From: a candidate division Zixibacteria bacterium RBG_16_43_9
GTDB taxonomy: Bacteria; Zixibacteria; MSB-5A5; RBG-16-43-9
Reading direction: 5' to 3'
Length of the DNA stretch: 5,879 nucleotides
NCBI GenBank assembly: GCA_001775355.1
Contig: MEWM01000160.1
Span: 19,492-25,370, forward strand
The stretch's first letter is position 1. Each line of letters begins with the position of its first letter. Of this stretch, positions 1 through 5,826 are shown piece after piece. The notes beneath the pieces were generated by a model that did not search any database, had not been told where the DNA came from, and worked only from the letters and a program-made list of their open reading frames with translations. Both the position numbers and the translations under genes were made by a program.

Positions 1-2080
1 TTTTGATTGTCTGACCATCCAGAAGCTCGGTCAGGACAATCTTTTTACCCTTGACCCCTATTTTACCACAATCTATCTGCAGGATTACGTTTTTCTTAAA
101 TCCCTCCTTCTCCGGGGAGAAAGGCACCCCTGGGCTGATCAAATAGAGCAGGGTCACTTTCTCATTTTTCTGAATTATCATCTCCAGGTCAGGGTCTGAG
201 GAATTCAAAAATCTTGTAACCCCTGACTCCTGCAGAATGCCCTCCAGGAATCCCGACTTCTCGCGACAGGCTGAAGAGGAAAGGTCAAAAGTTAACAGGT
301 AAACCTTCCCTTTTCCAAGTTTTCCCCTGACCCCAACGATTCTCCTGCCTGCCCGTGCTATAACCTGATAATTCTTAGAATGGGACCTGATAAACCCGTA
401 GATCTGTGAGGTGAATTCTTCTTTCGAGGTCTGGATTTTCTCCACTGATGAGAGCTGAGCTGTCTTGATCTTAAGACCGCGAGATAAAAGTTCGCACTTT
501 TTAAGGTCCCGGTCATATCTGGGCAAAAGACCATAAAGAACCAGACTCTTACCGTTCCTTGCTTCCCCTAAGAGGAAAGCTTGAGCCTTCGAATCCAAGA
601 ACTCCGTCACAGGCGCTAAAAGTACCTTACACTTCTCCAGCTTCTTCGCCTGTTCAAGATTAGAGATCTGGAAATCATATTTCAATTCCCTGAGGCTCTG
701 GCTTAATCCGAAGTGAGTTTTCCAGACCAGAGAATTCAGGTAAGGAAAAATCGCCTGATTTTTCACCCGGCTCACATATATATAGGAATCATAGTTTAAG
801 AGATTTATCTGCGATAAATTCTCCAGACTCTTTAAATTGATTCTTTCCTGGAGCAGATTAAAGTTCTTGATCAGCTCGTACCCCTCCTGAATTGTCCCTT
901 CCTCGGCTAAGGGAGAGCCATACCAGTGGCTCCTCTCCACGAACATAGTGTGATTAAATCCTTTAATCCCTAAAGCTAAGGAGGTGACCAGCATGAATTT
1001 CAATTCCTGCGTGCCGAGCGGAAGATATTTCTTTTTCTCCTGGGGAAATAGTGCAGGCGCCCCGTTTCTGAATTCGATAGCCCAGGGGAATGAAGCAGAA
1101 CCCACAAAGGATCTGAGGTGCCAGGAGTATTCAGCATAATCCTTAAACCAGTTGACCTCCACCCCGCCAAAAATGTTCTCTTTCTGCAGGGAGGACCATT
1201 CTGAGGAGGAGGGGCTATCTTCCCAGAAGATATCCGTGAAGAAGAGAGGAGAAACCTGGGAGGAGGTGATTAGTTCCTTTAGATTCAGAATGTAATTTGA
1301 AACCAGGCTTAGTTTGAAATCAATCCAGTCCAGAAATCTTAACAGCTCCGCAGGCTTTTTTATTTCCGGATCTTTTGGAGGTTGGACCTCTTCCCAGTTT
1401 TTTGATTTGATCTGATAAGCGGATTTAAGCTTTTTTATCTCTTTGTACTTTTCTTTTAGAAAAGCCGGATAAGAAGATTGGATGATATAGGAGTTATAAT
1501 CCAGCAGAAAAGGATCAGTGAAGAAGTTCAAACTGGTCTTTCTTCCTAACTGGATCACGATCACCGGTCCCTTTGGATAGACGTAATGTTTTAGTACTTC
1601 ATTCAGAGCGTTAATATATCTTTTGTAATGATTCTTAAAAGAAGGGTGGTCAAAAGAAGGTAAAGCTATCTTTGGAAATTCCTTCTGTTCAGATATAGTC
1701 ACTACATTCCCTTGAGGGTCTTTGGCTAAGAGATCTTGATTCTTCAGTACAAAGACAGGGTAGCCGCCATTTTCCCATTCTGCTCCTATGTAAGGCCCAA
1801 TCTTTAATATGACTTTAAAGCCGAACTCCCTTGCCAGCTCCAGGAAGACCGCTAAATCCGTCCGGCTATCAGTTTCCCCGTTAAAGTCAAATTCCCCAGT
1901 TGAAATCTCGTGCAGGTTCCAGGGGATCGGGGTTGAGATGATTTTAAATCCTGCCTTTTTTATTCTTTCAAAGCATACTGACCAGTATTTCTTACTCACT
2001 CTGAAATAATGAATTTCCGCAGAATTCAGACGATATTCCTCTTTACCAATCAAGACTGTATTTTTCAAAAGGCTAAGCAT
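1..2080 (-). CDS. Glycoside hydrolase family 35-like protein (beta-galactosidase-like), 3' end missing, probable loss of catalytic acid/base
   Basis: An uninterrupted frame of 693 codons starts at ATG 2080-2078 and runs off the left edge without a stop. The start is set by AAGGAG four bases upstream and an in-frame TAA at 2101-2099. No signal peptide is visible, so the protein is probably cytoplasmic. The N-terminal TIM barrel carries the GH35 signature: HYFRV (24-28), TPIPWNLHE (50-58), GEFDF (62-66) and GPYIGAEWENGGYP (95-108), including the substrate-contacting AEW glutamate E101. The strand that normally ends in Q-x-(E/D)-N-E reads QLGRKT (177-182), so the acid/base Glu position is K181. 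The nucleophile may be E336 in PWAIEFRNG (332-340). GFNHTMFVERSHWYGSP (374-390) closes the barrel. Residues 425-602 (INLLNYDSYIYVS, then GKGKVYLLTFDLSS at 589-602) resemble the amidotransferase-like trimerisation domain of GH42-type beta-galactosidases. The family relation is strong; substrate and activity are unknown, and it may be a pseudoenzyme. Confidence 0.85.
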   Translation of the reverse strand, partial: MLSLLKNTVLIGKEEYRLNSAEIHYFRVSKKYWSVCFERIKKAGFKIISTPIPWNLHEISTGEFDFNGETDSRTDLAVFLELAREFGFKVILKIGPYIGAEWENGGYPVFVLKNQDLLAKDPQGNVVTISEQKEFPKIALPSFDHPSFKNHYKRYINALNEVLKHYVYPKGPVIVIQLGRKTSLNFFTDPFLLDYNSYIIQSSYPAFLKEKYKEIKKLKSAYQIKSKNWEEVQPPKDPEIKKPAELLRFLDWIDFKLSLVSNYILNLKELITSSQVSPLFFTDIFWEDSPSSSEWSSLQKENIFGGVEVNWFKDYAEYSWHLRSFVGSASFPWAIEFRNGAPALFPQEKKKYLPLGTQELKFMLVTSLALGIKGFNHTMFVERSHWYGSPLAEEGTIQEGYELIKNFNLLQERINLKSLENLSQINLLNYDSYIYVSRVKNQAIFPYLNSLVWKTHFGLSQSLRELKYDFQISNLEQAKKLEKCKVLLAPVTEFLDSKAQAFLLGEARNGKSLVLYGLLPRYDRDLKKCELLSRGLKIKTAQLSSVEKIQTSKEEFTSQIYGFIRSHSKNYQVIARAGRRIVGVRGKLGKGKVYLLTFDLSSSACREKSGFLEGILQESGVTRFLNSSDPDLEMIIQKNEKVTLLYLISPGVPFSPEKEGFKKNVILQIDCGKIGVKGKKIVLTELLDGQTIK

Positions 2081-2105
2081 CAGTCTCCTTTTTAGGAATT
2101 ATCAT
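2073..2105 (-). other. Possible 10-codon leader ORF overlapping the GH35-like start
   Basis: ATG at 2105-2103 opens a frame reading MIIPKKETDA and stops at TAG 2075-2073, overlapping the first codons of the GH35-like gene in another frame (ATGCTTAG). It has a strong Shine-Dalgarno sequence, AAGGAGGG, about 4-5 bases before the ATG. Such an overlap could couple translation of the downstream gene. A 7-bp stem (TCCTTTT at 2131-2125 with AAAAGGA at 2118-2112, read on the minus strand) could cover part of this ribosome site. Whether it is translated is not known; a frame this short can arise by chance. Confidence 0.3.
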
Positions 2106-2151
2106 AATCCCTCCTTTTCCTTTGAAAAGGATTTTTTAAAAATCTATTAAG

Positions 2152-2178
2152 TTTATAGACATAAGTCAATTTTGTCAA
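2152..2178 (-). promoter_or_regulatory. Candidate sigma70-type promoter for the GH35-like gene
   Basis: On the minus strand TTGACA (2178-2173) matches the -35 consensus. TATAAA (2157-2152) follows after 15 bases as a -10 candidate; TAAACT at 17-base spacing is a weaker alternative. It lies about 70 bases before the GH35-like ATG and downstream of the preceding gene's terminator, which is where an independent promoter would be expected. The 15-base spacing is shorter than ideal. Confidence 0.45.
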
Positions 2179-2186
2179 TAAAAATT

Positions 2187-2286
2187 ATGAAATATCACAG
2201 AATCCCAGTGACTTTTTTATGTTATTGTTAACATATTATCAATCAAGGAATTAGAATATTTGTCTTGTAATCGATGAAATACCACA
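2187..2286. repeat. Pair of 13-bp near-identical direct repeats upstream of the GH35-like promoter
   Basis: ATGAAATATCACA (2187-2199) and ATGAAATACCACA (2274-2286) differ at one base and have the same orientation, with start points 87 bases apart. The copy nearer the gene ends 8 bases from the candidate -35 box, a position suited to an activator. This is a weak signal in AT-rich DNA and could be chance. Confidence 0.3.
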
Positions 2287-2301
2287 ATTCTCTTTCCAAA
2301 T

Positions 2302-2337
2302 AAAAAACCCCATCCGTTTCTTAATGGATGAGGTTTT
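2302..2337 (-). terminator. Intrinsic terminator after the T9SS-sorted protein gene
   Basis: Read on the minus strand, AAAACCTCATCC (2337-2326) pairs with GGATGGGGTTTT (2315-2304) as a 12-bp stem with one G-U pair and a 10-base loop. The T-run continues to 2302, giving six T in a row. It begins 32 bases after the TAA of the gene at 2370-3257. The plus-strand reading has a C-A mismatch in place of the G-U pair, so termination of minus-strand transcripts fits better. Confidence 0.85.
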
Positions 2338-2369
2338 ACTTATTGTAAGATAATAAGTTATGCTAATAG

Positions 2370-3257
2370 TTATTTCAACATAACCATTTTCTTAACATCT
2401 GAGAAATCATCCGCTTTAATTCTATAAAAATAGATACCGCTGGCTACCTCTAAACCCTTGCCGTCTCTTCCGTCCCACTCAACCTCTTTTACCCCTGCTG
2501 CCAATTTCTCATCAACCAGGGTTTTCACCTTCTGCCCTAAGATGTTGTAGACCTCCAGTTTCACCCAGGAATCTTTCGGCAGGGCAAATCTGATCATGGT
2601 CTTCGGGTTAAAAGGATTAGGATAGTTCTGGGCCAGACTGAAAACAGTGGGTTTGGTCGGAGTATTGACATCCTTCACATCCAGAGCACCTCTGTAGAAA
2701 ATTGGAGTCCACGCAGCAGTGCCACCAACGTCAGTGAAGGCTATACCAGTTGAACCGCCTCCAGACGTAGGCCATTGAGTAGTATCCACAGGAACCTTTA
2801 GGGCTGTATTCCAAGAAGGTCCAGTACTGAAATACAATCTAGCCACGGGTCCACTTCCTGCTGTCAGTCCAGTTCCAAACCAGACCGCGAATAACTGCAA
2901 TCTGTTTTTATTGTTTTCTATGCATTCGGGACAGAAGGACATATCGCTCTTCAAGCTTGCACCTGCAGCCCTCATTCCTACAAAACTGATTGAATCGCAA
3001 ACGACATCCAGAGTACTGACAGTGTCCGGAAATACCAGTGGGATGGTGATTGCACCGCATTCTTGATCGTTCCACACGTAGACATCAAGAGTCACCTGGG
3101 AACTAGCAGGAACCGATTGCAGAGATTGAACTATGCAAGTGTCTGGAGTCCCAGGATCCTGCGCTAATGCAAAATTGAAACTTGTCAAGCAAAAAAGCAC
3201 CAGAAAAAAGATCAAGGCACGTATTCTGTGTCTTGAGATTAGTGAATTTCTTTTCAT
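2370..3257 (-). CDS. Exported protein with cohesin-like module and C-terminal T9SS type A sorting domain
   Basis: The 295-residue product starts with a Sec signal peptide: basic n-region (KRNSLISRHRIR), hydrophobic core at 14-29, and likely cleavage after ALA at 30-32. Residues about 39-195 form a beta-sandwich-like module with C67 and CDSISF (87-92), AGSGPVARLYFS (133-144) and a closing GALDV strand (190-194). The same layout occurs in the upstream protease. An extra CPEC motif sits at 109-112. Residues 204-295 are a FlgD-like Ig fold used as a type IX sorting domain: FSLAQNYPNPFNP (206-218), VYNILGQKVKTLV (236-248), WDGRDGKG (261-268), GIYFYRI (274-280) and terminal KKMVMLK. The protein should cross the outer membrane by T9SS and be attached or released at the surface. 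The ATG is supported by GAGGGG six bases upstream, the signal peptide, and an in-frame TGA two codons before it. No enzymatic domain is seen; a structural or binding role is inferred. Confidence 0.9.
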   Translation of the reverse strand: MKRNSLISRHRIRALIFFLVLFCLTSFNFALAQDPGTPDTCIVQSLQSVPASSQVTLDVYVWNDQECGAITIPLVFPDTVSTLDVVCDSISFVGMRAAGASLKSDMSFCPECIENNKNRLQLFAVWFGTGLTAGSGPVARLYFSTGPSWNTALKVPVDTTQWPTSGGGSTGIAFTDVGGTAAWTPIFYRGALDVKDVNTPTKPTVFSLAQNYPNPFNPKTMIRFALPKDSWVKLEVYNILGQKVKTLVDEKLAAGVKEVEWDGRDGKGLEVASGIYFYRIKADDFSDVKKMVMLK

Positions 3258-3260
3258 ATT

Positions 3261-3353
3261 TCACCCCTCTCCTGTTAAATTTTTAAGGTTTGTGTTTTCC
3301 ACTCTCTTTCTTTCCACCTCTTTAGCTATGAGATAAAGCAAACCACCTCCTTA
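3261..3353 (-). promoter_or_regulatory. Leader with full-length Shine-Dalgarno sequence and in-frame TTG mini-ORF
   Basis: On the minus strand TAAGGAGGTG (3353-3344) is complementary over all ten bases to the usual 3' end of 16S rRNA, yet lies 86 bases before the ATG of the T9SS-sorted protein. Four bases after the GGAGG core's TGGT comes TTG (3341-3339), opening 26 codons that end at TGA 3263-3261, in the same frame as the gene and one codon (AAT) before its ATG. A second copy, TAAAGAGGTGG, lies about 30 bases downstream of the first. The encoded residues do not resemble a signal peptide, so I do not extend the gene; a leader ORF or ribosome standby site is possible. Confidence 0.35.
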
Positions 3354-3400
3354 GATTTAAAAACATAAAAATGTGACTTTAACTTGTCTTCATTTTTTGC

Positions 3401-3429
3401 TATATAATCAAATGCTTAGAGCTTGTCAA
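3401..3429 (-). promoter_or_regulatory. Sigma70-type promoter for the T9SS-sorted protein gene
   Basis: Read on the minus strand, a consensus -35 TTGACA (3429-3424) is followed after exactly 17 bases by TATATA (3406-3401) as -10. Transcription would start near 3394 and give a leader of roughly 137 bases before the ATG at 3257. It is the best promoter match in the window and suggests that this gene is transcribed at least partly independently of the protease. Confidence 0.6.
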
Positions 3430-3430
3430 C

Positions 3431-3448
3431 AAAAAAATTAATTTTTTT
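3431..3448. repeat. A/T-only palindrome just after the protease stop
   Basis: AAAAAAATT followed by AATTTTTTT is a perfect 18-base palindrome inside a long A/T tract that starts at the protease TAA (3460-3458). In the protease transcript it gives an A-U-only stem ending in seven U. It could act as a weak terminator, but there is no GC stem. It also abuts the -35 box of the next gene and could serve as an A-tract upstream element. No other terminator is visible between the protease and the next gene. Confidence 0.35.
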
Positions 3449-3457
3449 TTATTTTTT

Positions 3458-5755
3458 TTAACAACCAATACCTGGCGGAAGACCTCCTTTGAAAAGATAG
3501 CTGACCAGATATGCCACGTCTGAGATAGTAACACTGCCGTCGCAGTTGGCATCTCCAATGTAGGCAGGATTGGATTGCGGTCCGCCTTTAAAAAGATAGT
3601 TAATCAAGAATATCACGTCTGATACGTTAACTTTATTATCTCCATTGGCATCTCCCCATAAAGGTGTAGCTATAACGATTCCGCCTGTCCTATAATGAGG
3701 CACGTAATCCCCGAATATGGTTGAAGTATAATCTAAATAGGAACCCCATACAATTGCGGTGTCGATCTCAATAGTATCGTCAACCACTGCTGCAGAATCT
3801 ATGGAGAAATACAAATTAGCTAAAAGGCCGCTACCAGCAGGAAGGGGATTACTGCTATTCTGTAAGGTTAAAGTGATGGTTTGATTATAGTTATCTACGC
3901 TCACATTCTTGATCGGAAAACTCTCTACCCTGCTGCTGGCGAAGTTTACCGAATCGCACCTTACAGGAGCGCTTCCATGACCATAGCGCATAGGTATTAT
4001 GAACCTGGAACAGGTCAGAGAATTGTTAGCGTAAACTGGAACCTTGACTCCGGTCTGCTGGGGTATCCCTCTTGAATAATGAGGCCCTGCTGTATCTGCA
4101 GTTACCCCGATCAAAATACCCTCAGTATTGGTTCCCCAGGTCCCTGTGACAGAATAAAAGCAGGTATAAAGGCCAGGATTCAGATAAGTATGCGACGTGT
4201 CCACTGGGCTAAACAAACCTATGGTATCACCATCTCCAAAGTCCCATTTCCAATAGTTAAGCCCATCCCCGGATGAAGAATCAAGAAACTGGACTGCAAA
4301 AGGAGCTTCTCCAAAGACATGATCTGCTGAAAACTTGGCATTTGGTAGATGGGACAAGGAGCTAGATATATTGATCCTTCCTGCGCCCAATTTACCCTCA
4401 TACCCCGGATTTAAGGCATCTATATTGTCTGCATTATCTTTTATAAGAGAGATTACCTGACTCAAGGTAAGAGCAGGAACTTTCGACCTGAGTATTCCCA
4501 CCATTCCGGTAACCATCGGAGCAGACATAGAGGTCCCGCTTAAGGTAGCATAGGTAGGGGCATAATTTACCGCATAGGTACTGCGAATTTGGTCTCCTGG
4601 CGCGGATATATCCACGTAGGCTCCATAATTTGAAAACCCGGCTTTCTGGTCCCACTTGTTCGTGGCGGCTATAGCGATAACCTGGGGGAAAGTAAAAATA
4701 AGATAGTCATAGGGATTTTCCAGGTTATCATTTCCATACGCCTTGCAGAAGGCAATCCCCTGTGCTAAGGCATTGGTGACTGCGGCCTGCAAAGCTGAAT
4801 TACTGGACGAACCCCAGCTACAATTAATTGCCACAACCCCTTTTCTTCGGGCATAGTTTATGGCGCTGGCAGCATTATCCATACTCACATAACCCCTGCC
4901 ATCAGTAGCATTCCATCCAATTCTCAAAGGCATTATCTTACAACCTTTTTTACCTGGATACCATCCACCAGCTAACCCAGCCCCGCCTGTGCTATTATTG
5001 GTAACTGCCGCAGAAATTCCTGCTACATGGGTTCCATGCCCATCAAAGTCCTTTGGGTCGTTATCCGGTGTTGAACAATCTTCACCCCCGGCAGAGTTAC
5101 ACAGATACCCGCCATTTACAAAATCCCATCCCCGAATATCATCTATGTAACCGTTGGTATCATCATCTATCCCGTTACCCGGGATCTCTCCTGAGTTATT
5201 CCAGATATTCAGGGAAAGGTCAGGATGAGACCAGAGCACACCGGTATCAAGAATACCTAGGTTTATGGAGGTATCTCCGGTCTCCGACTCCCAGGCTCCA
5301 TAAGCCCTAACATTATATAAATGGTATTGGGCATCCGGGTCATTGTTCGTAATATCTACCGGGCAGATTGCCACAGTTTCCACGCTTTCCAGATTAGGGT
5401 CCTGGCTATAGGCAGAGGTCAACTCGCCCAGATTAGACTCCTCTGGAAATTCTATCTCATAAAACCCGGAAAGATCTAAAAGATTTGAGCCGGGAGCTGG
5501 AGGCGAGGTCTCCTCTGGAAAGACTTTCCTTAAATCTTTTGCATTATACTTTTGATTAAGCTGGTCAACAGAGACTATTCCAGTTAACGCTGTCCCAGCC
5601 TTCTTTAGACCATAATCGACCAAGACCCCTGGTTTAAACTTAACCAAAAGCAGGCCGGGGGCATCCTTACAAGAAGAGCCTGCCCAGCTGTTTAAATATA
5701 AGAAAACCAATGACAACGTTACTCCTGCCATCAAACAAATGGCTCTTCTTTTCAT
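3458..5755 (-). CDS. Secreted subtilisin-like (S8) serine protease with propeptide, PKD, cohesin-like and dockerin domains
   Basis: The 765-residue product begins with a Sec signal peptide (KRR, hydrophobic 6-22, probable cleavage after SWA at 25). Residues about 33-130 look like a subtilase propeptide (LLLVKFKPGV at 35-44, FYEIEFPEE at 98-106). The S8 catalytic domain spans about 140-465 with the full triad: D170 in GILDTGV, H240 in DGHGTHVAG and S409 in LSGTSMSAP, plus oxyanion N342 in AYGND. A segment at 186-213 (EIPGNGIDDDTNGYIDD) is the Asp/Asn-rich insert common in related subtilases, probably a calcium site. A PKD domain follows at 471-552 (YWKWDFGDGD, HTYLNPGLY), then a cohesin-like module at 553-696 (C582, CDSVNF 600-605, AGSGLLANLYFS 640-651) and a type I dockerin at 698-765. 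AGGAG lies seven bases before the ATG. It probably matures by propeptide removal and digests proteins outside the cytoplasm. It lacks the T9SS sorting domain of its neighbour. Confidence 0.95.
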   Translation of the reverse strand: MKRRAICLMAGVTLSLVFLYLNSWAGSSCKDAPGLLLVKFKPGVLVDYGLKKAGTALTGIVSVDQLNQKYNAKDLRKVFPEETSPPAPGSNLLDLSGFYEIEFPEESNLGELTSAYSQDPNLESVETVAICPVDITNNDPDAQYHLYNVRAYGAWESETGDTSINLGILDTGVLWSHPDLSLNIWNNSGEIPGNGIDDDTNGYIDDIRGWDFVNGGYLCNSAGGEDCSTPDNDPKDFDGHGTHVAGISAAVTNNSTGGAGLAGGWYPGKKGCKIMPLRIGWNATDGRGYVSMDNAASAINYARRKGVVAINCSWGSSSNSALQAAVTNALAQGIAFCKAYGNDNLENPYDYLIFTFPQVIAIAATNKWDQKAGFSNYGAYVDISAPGDQIRSTYAVNYAPTYATLSGTSMSAPMVTGMVGILRSKVPALTLSQVISLIKDNADNIDALNPGYEGKLGAGRINISSSLSHLPNAKFSADHVFGEAPFAVQFLDSSSGDGLNYWKWDFGDGDTIGLFSPVDTSHTYLNPGLYTCFYSVTGTWGTNTEGILIGVTADTAGPHYSRGIPQQTGVKVPVYANNSLTCSRFIIPMRYGHGSAPVRCDSVNFASSRVESFPIKNVSVDNYNQTITLTLQNSSNPLPAGSGLLANLYFSIDSAAVVDDTIEIDTAIVWGSYLDYTSTIFGDYVPHYRTGGIVIATPLWGDANGDNKVNVSDVIFLINYLFKGGPQSNPAYIGDANCDGSVTISDVAYLVSYLFKGGLPPGIGC
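3479..3655 (-). repeat. Tandem dockerin half-repeats within the protease gene
   Basis: Two copies of a 26-codon unit (3655-3578 and 3556-3479) encode GDANGDNKVNVSDVIFLINY then LFKGGP, and GDANCDGSVTISDVAYLVSY then LFKGGL. Each has an EF-hand-like calcium loop with acidic or polar residues at positions 1, 3, 5 and 12: D702, N704, D706, D713 and D735, N737, D739, D746. Parts of the two copies are still similar in DNA (GGAGATGCCAA at the start, GACGTG/CACGTC region), as expected for the internal duplication typical of type I dockerins. Confidence 0.85.
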
Positions 5756-5762
5756 CTCATCA

Positions 5763-5767
5763 CTCCT
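5763..5767 (-). promoter_or_regulatory. Ribosome binding site of the protease gene
   Basis: AGGAG on the minus strand lies seven bases before ATG 5755. An earlier ATG at 5760-5758 closes at once (ATG AGA TGA), so the ATG followed by AAAAGAAGAGCC, which opens the signal peptide, is the start. Confidence 0.75.
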
Positions 5768-5785
5768 ATGTTCAATTTTTTTTCA

Positions 5786-5826
5786 AAAGTTATGGGATTC
5801 CGTTTTGAACGGAATCCCATAACTTT
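5786..5826. repeat. Perfect 19-bp inverted repeat in the protease leader
   Basis: AAAGTTATGGGATTCCGTT (5786-5804) is followed by a 3-base spacer and its exact reverse complement (5808-5826). The element ends 30 bases before the protease ATG. As RNA it would form a very stable hairpin. On the minus strand it is followed by only one further T and then a run of A, so it is not a textbook terminator for an upstream gene. An operator for a dimeric regulator, a leader hairpin, or a dispersed palindromic repeat are alternatives. Confidence 0.8.

Noticed and set aside
1809..2009. Open frame of 66 codons on the plus strand
   Set aside because: It lies antisense within the GH35-like gene, has no ribosome site or recognisable domain, and the opposite strand carries clear family motifs.
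3133..3336. Open frame of 67 codons on the plus strand overlapping the T9SS gene start
   Set aside because: It is antisense to the signal peptide and leader region, has no family features, and ends in an AT-rich gap.
3258..3341. Extension of the T9SS-sorted protein to the TTG by reading TGA as a sense codon
   Set aside because: The signal peptide begins at the ATG at 3257, the extra 26 residues look unlike an export signal, and nothing else in the window points to TGA recoding.
4728..4745. Altered oxyanion-hole motif in the protease (AYGN instead of AAGN), as a sign of an inactive enzyme
   Set aside because: The oxyanion Asn itself (N342) and all three catalytic residues are present; the Tyr for Ala change before Gly-Asn is tolerable.
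3881..5310. Several short frames on both strands inside the protease gene
   Set aside because: The S8, PKD and cohesin-like motifs fix the true frame; these are other-frame shadows without ribosome sites.
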